From Xenorhabdus griffiniae (lineage in GTDB: Bacteria; Pseudomonadota; Gammaproteobacteria; Enterobacterales; Enterobacteriaceae), in NCBI RefSeq assembly GCF_037265215.1, contig NZ_CP147737.1, forward strand, positions 806,001-870,000: 64,000 nucleotides of DNA, in the 5' to 3' direction. Under the pieces are notes generated by a model. The model made no database searches and was not told the DNA's origin. It was given only the letters and a program-made list of their open reading frames with translations. Positions within the stretch are counted from its first letter, which is position 1. The number at the start of each line of letters is the position of its first letter. The position numbers and the translations under genes are program-made. This document shows positions 10,401 through 20,545 of the stretch, piece by piece.

Positions 10401-12296
10401 TTAAGCTTTTTCAGCTAATAATAATTGATTCATACGACGAATAAACTGGTTTGGATCATCCAATGTGCCACGTTCAGCAAATAACGCTTGATCCAATAGC
10501 AACTCTACCCAATCAGCAAATTGAGCATCATCATCAATGTCAGCCGCTTTTTTGACCAGAAGATGTTCTGGATTCAGCTCAAAGTTATAACTGACTTCTG
10601 GTGCAGACTGGCCCGCTGCCGCAAATAGCTTCGCCATTTGGGTGCTCATCGCATTAGCATCAGTTGTTACAATAGCTGGAGTATCGGTCAGACGATGAGT
10701 TAGTTTCACATCTTTCACGCGTTCACCTAGCAGAGTTTTCACGCGCTCAACAAATGGCTCCAGTTTTTTGTCTGCTTCTTCTTGCTCAGCCTTGTTTTCA
10801 TCCGCCAGTTTATCGAGGGATTCATCCGCCTTGCTGACAGATTGGAATGATTTACCATCAAATTCAGTCAGGTAGCTCATCATCCATTCATCAATGCGCT
10901 CAGACAGTAACAGAACTTCAATGCCTTTCTTACGGAACAGCTCCAGGTGTGGGCTATTCTTCGCTGCGGCATAGCTATCCGCAGTAATGTAATAAATCTT
11001 CTCCTGCCCTTCTGCCATGCGGCCAACGTAATCTTCCAGAGAAACGGTTTGAGCGGAGCTGTCACTATGAGTCGTAGCAAAGCGCAGTAACTTAGCAATA
11101 GCTTCTTTGTTTGCGCCATCTTCGGCTGGACCTTCTTTCATCACCAGGCCGAACTGCTGCCAGAAGGTCTGATATTTTTCTGCATCGTCTTTTGCCAGCT
11201 TATCCAACATTTGCAATACACGTTTAGTCAGCGCGCTGCGCAAGTTACGTGTGATTGAACTATCTTGCAAAATTTCACGGGAAACGTTCAATGGCAGATC
11301 GTTGGAATCGATCAGACCACGGACAAAACGCAGGTAATTTGGCATGAACTGTTCAGCTTCATCCATAATGAAGACACGCTGTACGTATAGTTTCAGGCCA
11401 TGTTTATGTTCGCGGTTCCACATATCCCACGGGGCCTGGGAAGGGATATATAGCAAGCTGGTGTATTCCTGCTTACCTTCAACGCGGTTATGACTCCAAA
11501 TCAGAGAGTCAGTAAAATCATGGGAGATGTGCTTATAAAACTCTTGGTACTCTTCATCACTGATTTCAGCTTTATTACGAGTCCACAAGGCTTGAGCTTT
11601 GTTGATTTTTTCCCAAGTGACGGTAACTGAATCGTCTTCTTCGTTTTTAGTTTGGGTTTCAATTTCAACTGGCAAGGCAATATGATCTGAATATTTACCA
11701 ATGATAGAACGCAGACGCCAGTCATTGAGGAATTCACTTTCCCCATCTCGCAGATGCAGGGTAATTTCTGTACCACGATCGGCTTTTTCAATATCAGCAA
11801 CAGTGTAGTCACCTTCTCCTGTTGACTCCCAGAATACGCCTTGTTCAGCGGGTGCTCCTGCTGCACGGGTACGTACAGTGACTTTGTCAGCGACGATAAA
11901 GGCAGAGTAGAAACCTACACCGAATTGACCAATCAATTGGCTATCTTTTGCTTGATCAGAACCAATGGACTCAAGAAATGCTTTAGTACCAGATTTTGCA
12001 ATCGTTCCCAGATTATCGATCACTTCATCACGGGACATACCGATACCGTTATCGCTGATGGTGATAGTTTTCTGTTCTTTATCAAGAGCCAGACGAACAC
12101 GCAATTCACCATCATTTTCATACAGCTCAGGGGCAGACAATGCTCGGAAGCGCAATTTGTCAGCCGCATCAGATGCGTTTGAAATTAGTTCACGAAGAAA
12201 AATTTCTTTATTGGAATAGAGAGAGTGGATCATCAATTGCAACAGTTGTTTGACTTCAGACTGAAATCCACGGGTTTCCTGATCTTTCATGCTCAT
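10401..12296 (-). CDS. htpG: HtpG, bacterial Hsp90 chaperone
   Basis: This 631-residue cytoplasmic chaperone has the N-terminal GHKL ATPase motifs [20 protein letters not shown] and GQFGVGFYS, then middle and dimerisation domains. It helps remodel and mature proteins under heat stress. It is slightly longer than E. coli HtpG (624). The ATG at 12296 is preferred because GAGG lies 6-7 nt upstream; an in-frame ATG two codons later corresponds to the E. coli start. A consensus heat-shock promoter lies upstream. Confidence 0.97.
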   Translation of the reverse strand: MSMKDQETRGFQSEVKQLLQLMIHSLYSNKEIFLRELISNASDAADKLRFRALSAPELYENDGELRVRLALDKEQKTITISDNGIGMSRDEVIDNLGTIAKSGTKAFLESIGSDQAKDSQLIGQFGVGFYSAFIVADKVTVRTRAAGAPAEQGVFWESTGEGDYTVADIEKADRGTEITLHLRDGESEFLNDWRLRSIIGKYSDHIALPVEIETQTKNEEDDSVTVTWEKINKAQALWTRNKAEISDEEYQEFYKHISHDFTDSLIWSHNRVEGKQEYTSLLYIPSQAPWDMWNREHKHGLKLYVQRVFIMDEAEQFMPNYLRFVRGLIDSNDLPLNVSREILQDSSITRNLRSALTKRVLQMLDKLAKDDAEKYQTFWQQFGLVMKEGPAEDGANKEAIAKLLRFATTHSDSSAQTVSLEDYVGRMAEGQEKIYYITADSYAAAKNSPHLELFRKKGIEVLLLSERIDEWMMSYLTEFDGKSFQSVSKADESLDKLADENKAEQEEADKKLEPFVERVKTLLGERVKDVKLTHRLTDTPAIVTTDANAMSTQMAKLFAAAGQSAPEVSYNFELNPEHLLVKKAADIDDDAQFADWVELLLDQALFAERGTLDDPNQFIRRMNQLLLAEKA

Positions 12297-12350
12297 TTAT
12301 TACCTCAATCTAAATCCAGTTCAGATATGTAAAATCGGACGATGGTAATC

Positions 12351-12379
12351 AAATGGGGATAGATATGGAGAGTTTCAAG
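12351..12379 (-). promoter_or_regulatory. Sigma-32 promoter of htpG
   Basis: On the minus strand CTTGAAA (12379-12373) is followed after 14 nt by CCCCATTT (12358-12351). This agrees with the heat-shock consensus CTTGAAA-N13-15-CCCCATNT at every defined position. It is about 55 bp upstream of the htpG start. Confidence 0.85.
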
Positions 12380-12492
12380 TTAAGATAGCAATAAGAATGT
12401 AAAATTAGTTTGATAAACGGGTAAGTCAGCGATGGATGGCGGCATAATCAACAACACCATCCATTAAAATCACCTATTAATTGGGGAAAGAA

Positions 12493-13101
12493 TCACAAAT
12501 TCGTGATTTTTTGCCGGCCAGCCAACGAATGAGACAGTGTTGTGCCATCCACCATTTCAAGCTCTCCACCCACAGGGACACCGTGAGCAATTCGGCTGGC
12601 TGTCACACCATATTGAGAACACATTTCTGCAATATAGTTTGCCGTTGCCTCTCCTTCGACAGTTGGATTAGTTGCCAGAATGATTTCTGACAAGGTTTCA
12701 GAAGATAAACGTTCTTCTAAACGATCTAAACCAATATCCATTGGCCCGATACCATCCAGTGGCGATAAATGCCCCATCAGGACAAAATAACGTCCCGCAA
12801 ACTGCCCCGTTTGTTCGACGGCATGAATATCTGCGGGACTTTCCACTACACAAATCTGGCCATTCTGCTGACGACGGGGATTGGCGCAAATCGTGCACTG
12901 TTCCTGTTCCGTGAATGTCCGGCAGTCCTGACAATGACCAATTTCAGACATCGCTCGTGTCAGTGCCTGGGCCAATCGCATCCCACCACTGCGATCTCTC
13001 TGCAATAGATGAAATGCCATCCGCTGTGCAGATTTTGGGCCTACGCCGGGCAAACAGCGCAGGGCTTCCATCAGGGATTCAAGAAGAGGACTGGTTTGCA
13101 T
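12493..13101 (-). CDS. recR: RecR, recombination mediator protein
   Basis: RecR works with RecO and RecF to load RecA at gaps. The 202 residues show an N-terminal helix-hairpin-helix, a C4 zinc finger (C57, C60, C69, C72) and a Toprim domain from about 80 to 175 with [15 protein letters not shown]. Its start overlaps the ybaB stop by one base, so it is translationally coupled as the last gene of dnaX-ybaB-recR. A small hairpin AATCAC / GTGATT covers its stop codon and may be a weak terminator. Confidence 0.97.
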   Translation of the reverse strand: MQTSPLLESLMEALRCLPGVGPKSAQRMAFHLLQRDRSGGMRLAQALTRAMSEIGHCQDCRTFTEQEQCTICANPRRQQNGQICVVESPADIHAVEQTGQFAGRYFVLMGHLSPLDGIGPMDIGLDRLEERLSSETLSEIILATNPTVEGEATANYIAEMCSQYGVTASRIAHGVPVGGELEMVDGTTLSHSLAGRQKITNL

Positions 13102-13430
13102 TAGAATGGCATCTTAAATCCAGGTGGTAACTGCATTCCACTGGAAACACTGGCCATTTTTTCTTTCTGGGTTTCTTCAATACGGCGAGCTGCATCATTG
13201 AATGCCGCTGCAATCAGATCTTCCAGCATGTCTTTATCATCGTCCATTAAACTTGGATCAATTTCAACCCGACGGCAGTTATGTGCACCATTAATAGTGA
13301 TTTTTACCAAGCCTGCGCCAGATTCGCCTGTCACTTCCAGATTTGCAATTTCTTCCTGCATTTTCTGCATTTTTTCTTGCATCTGCTGGGCTTGTTTCAT
13401 CAAATTGCCCAAACCACCTTTACCAAACAT
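13101..13430 (-). CDS. ybaB: YbaB/EbfC nucleoid-associated protein
   Basis: This 109-residue YbaB-family DNA-binding protein is expected to form dimers with a tweezer-like fold. The N-terminal [17 protein letters not shown] stretch is a Met/Gln-rich coiled coil typical of the family. It lies between dnaX and recR, an arrangement kept across many bacteria, suggesting a link to replication or repair. Its physiological role is not settled. Confidence 0.94.
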   Translation of the reverse strand: MFGKGGLGNLMKQAQQMQEKMQKMQEEIANLEVTGESGAGLVKITINGAHNCRRVEIDPSLMDDDKDMLEDLIAAAFNDAARRIEETQKEKMASVSSGMQLPPGFKMPF

Positions 13431-13477
13431 AATTTTCTCTCTTCGCTATCGCCACAGCATAAAATACACTGCGGCAG

Positions 13478-15442
13478 TTAAACAGGCCGGATACTTTCTT
13501 CATCCAATTCTGCATCGAATAGTTGCTGAAGTGTTTGAATCGTTTTATCCGAAATAATGGATTGACGCGCTTGTGCCAATTTTTCTTCATAAATGGCTTG
13601 TCGCCACTCCAGAGGCGTTTTTACCGCAGGATTATCATCTTCAATGATATTGAGTTCAATAGGTTTTCCATGCAATTCACTTAATGCTTCAGTCAACGCT
13701 TTCTGAGCCGATGCTGAATTAAGATGACGCTGCTTTGAACGTAAATGCAAACAAAGACGATTTTCATCAATCTGTTCTTTAAAAGCATTCAGTGCTACCT
13801 GTTGAACCAATTTGGGAATATGCAGTTTATCAATTTCCGCAGCCCATAGATCCCTTTGTTTCGATTCAATAGCCAGCTTTTCCGCCAACTCTGCTGTTTT
13901 CTCGTGCTCTAAAGCGGCTTTGATCGCTTTTGGCGTCGCAGTCGGGCGCTGTTTCTCTTCCCCACTATTCGTTGCCCGCCAGCGATAAGCTTCTTTTTTT
14001 ACCGAATTAACTGGCTTAGGCTCCCGTGTTTTAGGGGGATGAGATTGAGACCGTTGTTCTGCCACCGCCACTAATCTCTCCAGTGCCGAACTTGCCGGCT
14101 TCGCCTTCGCAGACTCTGCCGGCTCAGGCTTTTTTAGTGGCGTATTTCCTTGACGTGTCAGCGAACTTCTTGCTTGCAATAGCTTCGCTGTAGGACTGTT
14201 TGCAATAGGCGATTCACTGCCTATCGATTGGGATATTGTCTGCTCAGGACGCTCATTTTCTTCTTTATTTGACGTCAACTGCTTTACAGATAGCTGGGCC
14301 GAAGGTGGTGCTACAGCGTTTTCCGCAGCAGGTGGTAATATTTCCTCAATGACTGTTTTGGGATGAAAAGCCAGGGCGCGCAATAACGCCATTTCCACCC
14401 CCATCCGTCGTTCTGGTGCATAAGGAAGCTCCTTGCGCCCTACCAGTAACGCTTGATAATAAAGCTGCAAATCCGTCGGGGATATTGCTCTTGCCAACAA
14501 ACGCAACCGCCCTTCCGTTGAAGAAGGTTCACTTTCAGGTTGCTGAGGCAATAGCTGGAGCATGGCAATCCGATGCAACAGCGACAATGTTTCAACCAGC
14601 AAATTTTCCCAATCGACACCACGAGTTGCCACTTGTTCCACCAATGCCATCATTTGTTGGCCATCGGCACGCACTAGCGATTCAATCATCGCCAATGGCT
14701 GGTCATCATCCAGCGTTCCCAGCATCTGGCTAACAATATCTGATGTCAGCTTCCCGCTACCAAGAGCAATAGCTTGATCCGTTAAACTCAAGGCATCACG
14801 CATACTGCCATCTGCTGCACGGGCAAGTAGCTGACGGGCACGAGCATCACTTTCTATGTGCTCTGCATTAAGGATATGTTCCAATTGGCTACTGATTTGA
14901 TCCACATCGAGTGTTTTCAAATGGAATTGCAAACAGCGTGAAAGAATAGTCACTGGCAGTTTCTGTGGATCTGTTGTTGCCAGAAGGAATTTCACATGTT
15001 CTGGTGGTTCTTCCAATGTCTTCAACAAAGCATTGAAACTATGGCGAGAAAGCATGTGAACTTCATCAATAAGGTAAACTTTGAAACGACCTCTGGCAGG
15101 CGCATACTGGACGTTGTCCAACAACTCGCGGGTATCTTCTACTTTTGTTCGGGAAGCAGCGTCGATCTCAATCAGATCCACAAACCGCCCCTGCTCAATC
15201 TCAAGACAATTGGTACACTGACCACACGGAGTCTTGGTTATACCCGTTTCGCAATTCAGTCCTTTTGCCAACAGACGTGCAATAGTGGTTTTTCCCACGC
15301 CACGAGTGCCGGAAAAAAGATAAGCGTGATGAAGGCGTTGGTGCTCAAGACCATTCGCCAATGCAGTCAACACATGTTGTTGACCAATCACATCAGAAAA
15401 TATTTGTGGGCGCCACTTACGGGCAAGTACCTGATAGCTCAT
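13478..15442 (-). CDS. dnaX: DnaX, DNA polymerase III tau subunit (gamma by frameshifting)
   Basis: Tau, 654 residues, is the clamp-loader ATPase that links polymerase cores and the DnaB helicase. The AAA+ domain has the P-loop GTRGVGKTT near residue 45, a four-Cys zinc module (C64 onward, CGQCTNC) and DEVHML Walker B. After residue 360 comes a Pro/Lys/Glu-rich linker and the tau-specific C-terminal domain. A slippery A-AAA-AAG at codons 436-438 allows a shorter gamma product. It is the first gene of dnaX-ybaB-recR. Confidence 0.97.
   Translation of the reverse strand: MSYQVLARKWRPQIFSDVIGQQHVLTALANGLEHQRLHHAYLFSGTRGVGKTTIARLLAKGLNCETGITKTPCGQCTNCLEIEQGRFVDLIEIDAASRTKVEDTRELLDNVQYAPARGRFKVYLIDEVHMLSRHSFNALLKTLEEPPEHVKFLLATTDPQKLPVTILSRCLQFHLKTLDVDQISSQLEHILNAEHIESDARARQLLARAADGSMRDALSLTDQAIALGSGKLTSDIVSQMLGTLDDDQPLAMIESLVRADGQQMMALVEQVATRGVDWENLLVETLSLLHRIAMLQLLPQQPESEPSSTEGRLRLLARAISPTDLQLYYQALLVGRKELPYAPERRMGVEMALLRALAFHPKTVIEEILPPAAENAVAPPSAQLSVKQLTSNKEENERPEQTISQSIGSESPIANSPTAKLLQARSSLTRQGNTPLKKPEPAESAKAKPASSALERLVAVAEQRSQSHPPKTREPKPVNSVKKEAYRWRATNSGEEKQRPTATPKAIKAALEHEKTAELAEKLAIESKQRDLWAAEIDKLHIPKLVQQVALNAFKEQIDENRLCLHLRSKQRHLNSASAQKALTEALSELHGKPIELNIIEDDNPAVKTPLEWRQAIYEEKLAQARQSIISDKTIQTLQQLFDAELDEESIRPV
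14094..14148 (-). other. Programmed -1 frameshift signal in dnaX
   Basis: The heptamer A-AAA-AAG is at 14135-14129 on the minus strand, in the same zero-frame phase as in E. coli dnaX. A -1 slip leads to GCC then TGA (14126-14124), which would end gamma after 439 residues. An internal Shine-Dalgarno-like AGGA lies 11 nt upstream, and GCCGGC repeats at 14123-14118 and 14099-14094 can pair downstream as a stimulatory stem. Confidence 0.85.
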
Positions 15443-15539
15443 GAATACCGAGGAAATTGAACATGACTGACTAACATGCTAGCACAGCCTCACCATTAAC
15501 GGCGAGGCTGATGTATCAATAATGCAAAAAACAGAATAA

Positions 15540-16091
15540 TCAGTGACCGGGGAATTCAACGAGAGTGTAGCTGTCAACACCTTGTTTTTTCAAACGTTCA
15601 ACACCACCTAAATCTGGCAATCCAATAACGAATGCCGCTTCGGAAACTTGCCCTCCCAGACGACGAATCAGGCGAACCGTCGCATCAATGGTGCCTCCCG
15701 TTGCAAGCAGATCATCAATAACCAGGACCTTATCCCCTTCCTTGATGCTGCGTTTATGGATTTCCAGTGTATCTGTACCATATTCCAGATCGTAAGTTTC
15801 GCTCAACGTTTCACGCGGTAATTTACCTTTTTTACGAACAGGGACGAAACCAACCCCCAGTCGCAGTGCAACAGGTGCTCCGAATAAGAAACCACGTGCT
15901 TCAGTACCAACAATTTTCGTGATGCCTGTATTCTGATAACGAGCTACCAATAAATCTATCGTAGCTTGGTAAGCTTCTGGATTATCAAGCAATGTCGTAA
16001 TGTCACGAAAAAGTATTCCCTCCTTTGGATAATCAGGGATGGTTTCGATACTATCTTTAATTAATTGCAGTTGTTGTGCGTTAGCGGTCAT
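15540..16091 (-). CDS. apt: Apt, adenine phosphoribosyltransferase
   Basis: The enzyme makes AMP from adenine and PRPP in purine salvage. The 183-residue length equals E. coli Apt. The PRPP-binding motif [14 protein letters not shown] is clear near residue 122-135, and [10 protein letters not shown] near residue 62 is the family's base/PRPP contact region. It is transcribed toward dnaX with a hairpin CAGCCTC / GAGGCTG in the 97-bp gap, and is divergent from priC. Confidence 0.97.
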   Translation of the reverse strand: MTANAQQLQLIKDSIETIPDYPKEGILFRDITTLLDNPEAYQATIDLLVARYQNTGITKIVGTEARGFLFGAPVALRLGVGFVPVRKKGKLPRETLSETYDLEYGTDTLEIHKRSIKEGDKVLVIDDLLATGGTIDATVRLIRRLGGQVSEAAFVIGLPDLGGVERLKKQGVDSYTLVEFPGH

Positions 16092-16207
16092 AATTGATGC
16101 CAGCCAGATTTAAAAAGAAAACGGTAAAATCTATTCAAACTGCCGAAAAAAAGCAACTGCCAAGCCAATGAAAGGGCTTTAACAGATAGATTATTAATGA
16201 TAATGAG

Positions 16208-16756
16208 ATGCTAATGGGCATACAAAATTTATTAAGTACACTTGAAAAACAAGTCAGTACCCTGGAAAAAGAGCTTGCTTTGCTGCCTGATACCCCTTTT
16301 TCCACTGCCCGTTTTGATCAAGTGTTGTTTCACCACCGCAGCAATAAACTCGGTGGATACCTGCAAGAGATCAGACAGAATCTGGAACAGTTGAAATCCT
16401 GTGTAAGCGATTATCGTATTGAACAAGTGAAATTCCTTGCCGAGCGTTTAGTAACACAAATCGAGGCACTTAAACGCGAATTATCAACCAAAGATCTACG
16501 AAAGCAGGAGGATAAATTTGAGCGCCGATCACAAAAACAAGATCTTTATCAACGTCTGGCTGAACATCAAGATTATGAACGCCGTTTAATGGCAATGGTT
16601 GATGACCGGGAATTACAATTAAATAAACAAACTACACTGGCCAATAAGCACAAACTGCAAAAAGAAATTGCAGCGTTAGCTGGTAGGCTCACCCGCTGCC
16701 GTCAAGCATTAATGCGCATCGAGAAGGCGATAGAAAAACAAGAGCATTCTGATTAA
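16208..16756 (+). CDS. priC: PriC, primosomal replication protein N''
   Basis: PriC helps reload DnaB helicase at stalled forks independently of PriA-PriB. The roughly 180-residue product is helical, basic and rich in Glu/Lys/Gln with conserved-looking RFDQ.LFHHRSNKLGGYLQEI. The second in-frame ATG at 16214 is as plausible a start as 16208 because TGAG lies 6 nt before it. E. coli ybaN, which precedes priC there, is missing. ybaM follows after 20 bp. Confidence 0.88.
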   Translation: MLMGIQNLLSTLEKQVSTLEKELALLPDTPFSTARFDQVLFHHRSNKLGGYLQEIRQNLEQLKSCVSDYRIEQVKFLAERLVTQIEALKRELSTKDLRKQEDKFERRSQKQDLYQRLAEHQDYERRLMAMVDDRELQLNKQTTLANKHKLQKEIAALAGRLTRCRQALMRIEKAIEKQEHSD

Positions 16757-16776
16757 TCACAAAGGAAACAGTAGCT

Positions 16777-16941
16777 ATGGCTCTGGAACAAGCGCCACCT
16801 GAAGTACAACTCGCAGTAGATCTTATTTATCTGCTTGAATGTAACGAGATTTCCCCTGCTATCGCACTGGCAGCACTAGAAATCGTTAAACACGATCTTC
16901 AGGGGAAATTGAAAAAGCAAACCCAGCAATCTGAAGACTAG
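16777..16941 (+). CDS. ybaM: YbaM small protein (DUF2496)
   Basis: This 54-residue ORF begins MALEQAPPEVQLAVDLIYLL and closely follows the pattern of E. coli YbaM (53 residues). AAAGGA lies upstream of the ATG. It sits 20 bp after priC in the same direction, as in E. coli, so the two likely form an operon. Function is unknown. It converges on mscK with only 13 bp between the stops. Confidence 0.88.
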   Translation: MALEQAPPEVQLAVDLIYLLECNEISPAIALAALEIVKHDLQGKLKKQTQQSED

Positions 16942-16954
16942 GCCCACTCCTCAT

Positions 16955-19900
16955 TTATCTGGCGATTGGCTTCTGTACTTCTTGCAAACAATCTCCCTGT
17001 CCATTGTGTAAGTAAACTTCTAGCTGATTAAATGCAATATTGATGTCGTTTTCCCGACATAATTTATCAATACTGCGGTTAACTTCGTCTACAGTACGGC
17101 TACGATCACCCAATTCTCGGACATAAAGCCGCAATTCATGATCCAGTGTACTGGTGCCAAAATTCATAAAGTAGACTTGTGGCCCTGGCTCACTCATTAC
17201 GCGGGCGTTTTCGCTTGCTGCTTTTAACAAAACCTCTTTGACCTTATCAAGATCAGAACCATATGCGACGCCAACCTTAATAATAATCCGCGTGATGGTA
17301 TCGGAAAGTGTCCAGTTTATCAGACGCTCTGTCACAAATGCCCGATTAGGGATAATCACCTCCTTGCGATCAAAGTCTGTAATCGTCGTCGCCCGAATAC
17401 GGATTTTACTGACAGAACCGGAATAATTTCCTATCGTTACTGTATCGCCAATTCGAACAGGGCGTTCGAACAAAATAATCAAACCCGAAACAAAGTTAGC
17501 GAAAATTTCCTGCAAACCAAAGCCTAAACCGACCGAAAGTGCCGCCGCCAGCCATTGTAATTTATTCCACGAAACACCCAATGTTCCTAACGCTGTAATT
17601 CCACCAATACCAATAATTAAGTAAGTCAATGTCGTTTTAATGGCATACGAAGAACCTTGTTGCAACTGCAAGCGGGATAACACCAACACTTCCAGCAGTC
17701 CTGGCAAGTTTCTCATCATGACCCAAGAAATGACCAACACCGCTATTGAAAGTACCAAATCTTTCAAGGTCACGTGATTCAGGACGTTGCCCAGCTCTGT
17801 TGTCGTGCTGTATTGCCACAAGTTGATCCCATCAAGATAAGAAAATACCGTCACCAGATCAGACCAAATCCAATAAAATGCACCTAAAAAGATCAAAAAC
17901 AGCACCATGGTAGTTAAACGCAATGATTGCTGATTAATGCGATCTAAAGCCATTGGCGGTTCTTCAGTCATTTCGCCTTCTCCCCCTTCTTTCGTGAGGG
18001 ACTGGCGACGAGCAACAGCACGACGATAAGCAATGCGACGCGCCGCAATTCCCAATCCTCGCAGACAGGCTTGATAACTGATATGCCAGAGAAACAGTAA
18101 ATACAAACTATAGAGCCAACGTTCTGCCAGACGTAAAGTTGTATAGAAATAACCCGATATCATCAACACCATCAGAACCAACGGAACAAAAGTTAATATT
18201 GTCACTACGATAGTACGGATCATATGTGAACTCTTTTCACGCCATACATAACGACAGAATGGAAAAATAAATAGAAAAACAAAGAACAAGCAGATCAATA
18301 CCGTACACTGTCCAATAACATCATCAGACAGCCGCAAAGGATATTTAGCCCCCAATGTTATCCAGAACAAAATAGGCAGTAATGTCATCGACAGGCGAAC
18401 AAGCTTTTTGCGGAATAAATGACAAACCATACTGTCCAGAGAAAAATGTTGCTCTCCAATCCCACCTTTTACCAGGATCTGGTAACTGCAACTATACATC
18501 ATCCAAAAAAGCGCCAACTGACGGGAGAATCCCCAAATCAAATCCCCAAAATCATCACCTGATTTCGAATACCAATAACCTATCGCCAACACGATAAAAG
18601 CGAGTGGCAAAGTTTTTATTAATGTCAGTATGAGGGCCAATGGGGTATGCAGTTGACTGTCACGGCGAAACTGCCCTACTTCACCCGCTATTTTTTTCAA
18701 CTGTTCGTTAATGCCTTTGGTTTGCCAACGTAAGAACAGACCAACTAACACAAGAGGAATGACAAAATGAATAGAGTTTTTTAGCCCCGTAATCAGTCCG
18801 GTAAGCGTTAAACGAATATCCAGATGACTCAGTTCTTCTTGAACGAGTTCAGGCAAGGATTTTAACCACGCCACGTTCATGGGTTTGTTACTGTTAACCC
18901 AAAAAATTTGCTGGACAAGGGTTTGCTCCAGTGATTCAGAAACATCCAATAACTGTTGCTGATCCATTTGCAAGTTAATGGCATAAGTAATCTGATTTCC
19001 CAACTGATTATTGAGCTGCTCTAAAAGCTCACAATGAACTTCCAGGATCTGGTTGATAGCATTATGGACTTCATCCACCATTTCATTGGATGCATTTTTA
19101 ATTTGATTACGATTATTACTCAATAAGTTATTGAAATAGTCATTCCCTTGACAGAGTCGATCCCGCTCCTGATTAATTTCAAATTGCTCCAGGCGCAAGT
19201 CAGCTATTTTCGTTGGTAAATCTTTTGTCAACACATCGTGTGGTATTTTCAACTGTTCCTGAAACAGGATACGTGATAACAGTAAGCTGCCACGTAATAC
19301 CTTAATTTGCTCTTTAAGGTTACGCTCTGATTGAATGGTTCGCTCCAGAAAGTTCTTAACGCGAATACTTTTCTGCGCCAGTTGGTTATTATCACGTGTC
19401 GCGGCAATTAACCGTTTACTCAATTCACGGTTATGCTCAATTTCTGCCTGAACTAATGAATTATCTTGGATATGTAAATTTTTACCATCCTTAGTTTGTG
19501 CTTCTTTCGCGGTTTCTTCAGAAAGGATCAAGCGCTTTCCACTCATCACATTTTGAATAAACTGAACATGACGTTCCAACTGCTCAATTTGGAGAATCGT
19601 ATAATCCCGTTGCCGCTGTAAAAGCGTTTGTAACTGAGTATTCGCTTGTAGAGATTCTCTTTGATATTCATTTTGCTGCGTCAGGAAAAGTTGTTCTACT
19701 TGCAATAACTCTGTCCGAGTGAGACTCAATTCTGACTGCTCAGTCAAAGCATTATTGAGTTGGTTGCGGATCTGCTGCAATCTTTGCATATTACGGAATA
19801 GCACATTTTGCACGCGTTCTGGTTGAGTTTGCAGCCCAATCAACTGACTATTATAGCTGGCAAGATTTTCCTGTGCCCGCTGCAAGTTATACCATGTACT

Positions 19901-20338
19901 ATTCAGTATCGATTCAAGTTGCTTTAAAGACTGTGTTTCCAGAGTCTGTCTATATGCGTCCTGCTGATCGTTATTTTTCAGATCCTCTAGTTCAGTCGTA
20001 ACCTGATGTGATTTTTGTGGCACATTTTGCACATTTTTCCTAAGCAGATCGAAATCCAGTTTCAGTTGATCTATTTTGTCAAAGAAAGAGAGCGCCTTTT
20101 CCAAATCAGCTATCGATACCTTTTCTTCAACTGTATGTTCCTTACGTTCCGTCAGAATTTTAAGCTGATTTTGAATATTATTACGGGTTGGTACATCGCT
20201 GCCGGCAGCCGCATTGACCGAAAAAAAGAAAGGTGACAGGAGAAAAAACAGTATCGTGAAGAAACGTATAGCAGGGAATTTGTTACACAAACTCCCCTTA
20301 TTGAGAAAAACACCCAAATATTGGTTAACTGAAACCAT
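16955..20338 (-). CDS. mscK: MscK (KefA), potassium-dependent mechanosensitive channel
   Basis: The 1127-residue protein has an N-terminal signal-like segment ending near VNAAAGS, a long periplasmic helical domain (about 50-480) rich in Gln and Leu, some eleven membrane helices, and a C-terminal MscS-type pore and beta domain with AALSVGLGFGLQEIFANFVSG and FERPVRIGDTV. Length agrees with E. coli MscK (1120). The channel opens under membrane tension to release solutes in osmotic downshock and responds to external potassium. It lies beside acrR as in E. coli. Confidence 0.95.
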   Translation of the reverse strand: MVSVNQYLGVFLNKGSLCNKFPAIRFFTILFFLLSPFFFSVNAAAGSDVPTRNNIQNQLKILTERKEHTVEEKVSIADLEKALSFFDKIDQLKLDFDLLRKNVQNVPQKSHQVTTELEDLKNNDQQDAYRQTLETQSLKQLESILNSTWYNLQRAQENLASYNSQLIGLQTQPERVQNVLFRNMQRLQQIRNQLNNALTEQSELSLTRTELLQVEQLFLTQQNEYQRESLQANTQLQTLLQRQRDYTILQIEQLERHVQFIQNVMSGKRLILSEETAKEAQTKDGKNLHIQDNSLVQAEIEHNRELSKRLIAATRDNNQLAQKSIRVKNFLERTIQSERNLKEQIKVLRGSLLLSRILFQEQLKIPHDVLTKDLPTKIADLRLEQFEINQERDRLCQGNDYFNNLLSNNRNQIKNASNEMVDEVHNAINQILEVHCELLEQLNNQLGNQITYAINLQMDQQQLLDVSESLEQTLVQQIFWVNSNKPMNVAWLKSLPELVQEELSHLDIRLTLTGLITGLKNSIHFVIPLVLVGLFLRWQTKGINEQLKKIAGEVGQFRRDSQLHTPLALILTLIKTLPLAFIVLAIGYWYSKSGDDFGDLIWGFSRQLALFWMMYSCSYQILVKGGIGEQHFSLDSMVCHLFRKKLVRLSMTLLPILFWITLGAKYPLRLSDDVIGQCTVLICLFFVFLFIFPFCRYVWREKSSHMIRTIVVTILTFVPLVLMVLMISGYFYTTLRLAERWLYSLYLLFLWHISYQACLRGLGIAARRIAYRRAVARRQSLTKEGGEGEMTEEPPMALDRINQQSLRLTTMVLFLIFLGAFYWIWSDLVTVFSYLDGINLWQYSTTTELGNVLNHVTLKDLVLSIAVLVISWVMMRNLPGLLEVLVLSRLQLQQGSSYAIKTTLTYLIIGIGGITALGTLGVSWNKLQWLAAALSVGLGFGLQEIFANFVSGLIILFERPVRIGDTVTIGNYSGSVSKIRIRATTITDFDRKEVIIPNRAFVTERLINWTLSDTITRIIIKVGVAYGSDLDKVKEVLLKAASENARVMSEPGPQVYFMNFGTSTLDHELRLYVRELGDRSRTVDEVNRSIDKLCRENDINIAFNQLEVYLHNGQGDCLQEVQKPIAR

Positions 20339-20346
20339 GAACTCAT

Positions 20347-20516
20347 CTACTCATCATTTGCCACACCATCCACCAATGCCAGTTCACTCATTCCCCTGGC
20401 ATCAGGCTGGTTTTGCGCAATTTAACTTCAATACCTTATGCCGTCAAAATTTCCAGCATTTGTTTTAAATTATAGCCTTCTTTAGGCGTTTGTCCGACCA
20501 AACCAGCGCCTGTTGC
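20347..20516 (-). pseudogene. Possible remnant of a small gene between acrR and mscK
   Basis: On the minus strand one frame from 20516 reads ATGAGLVGQTPKEGYNLKQM and continues, after one in-frame TAA, with GIEVKLRKTSLMPG. At a run of four G (near 20393) the sense moves to another frame that reads MSELALVDGVANDE and ends in TAG at 20347. The codons look coding, with one nonsense and one indel. I do not recognise the protein. It could be chance; confidence is low. Confidence 0.3.
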
Positions 20517-20545
20517 TTAGAATTTTAGTTCGCTGCAAGTTCCCT

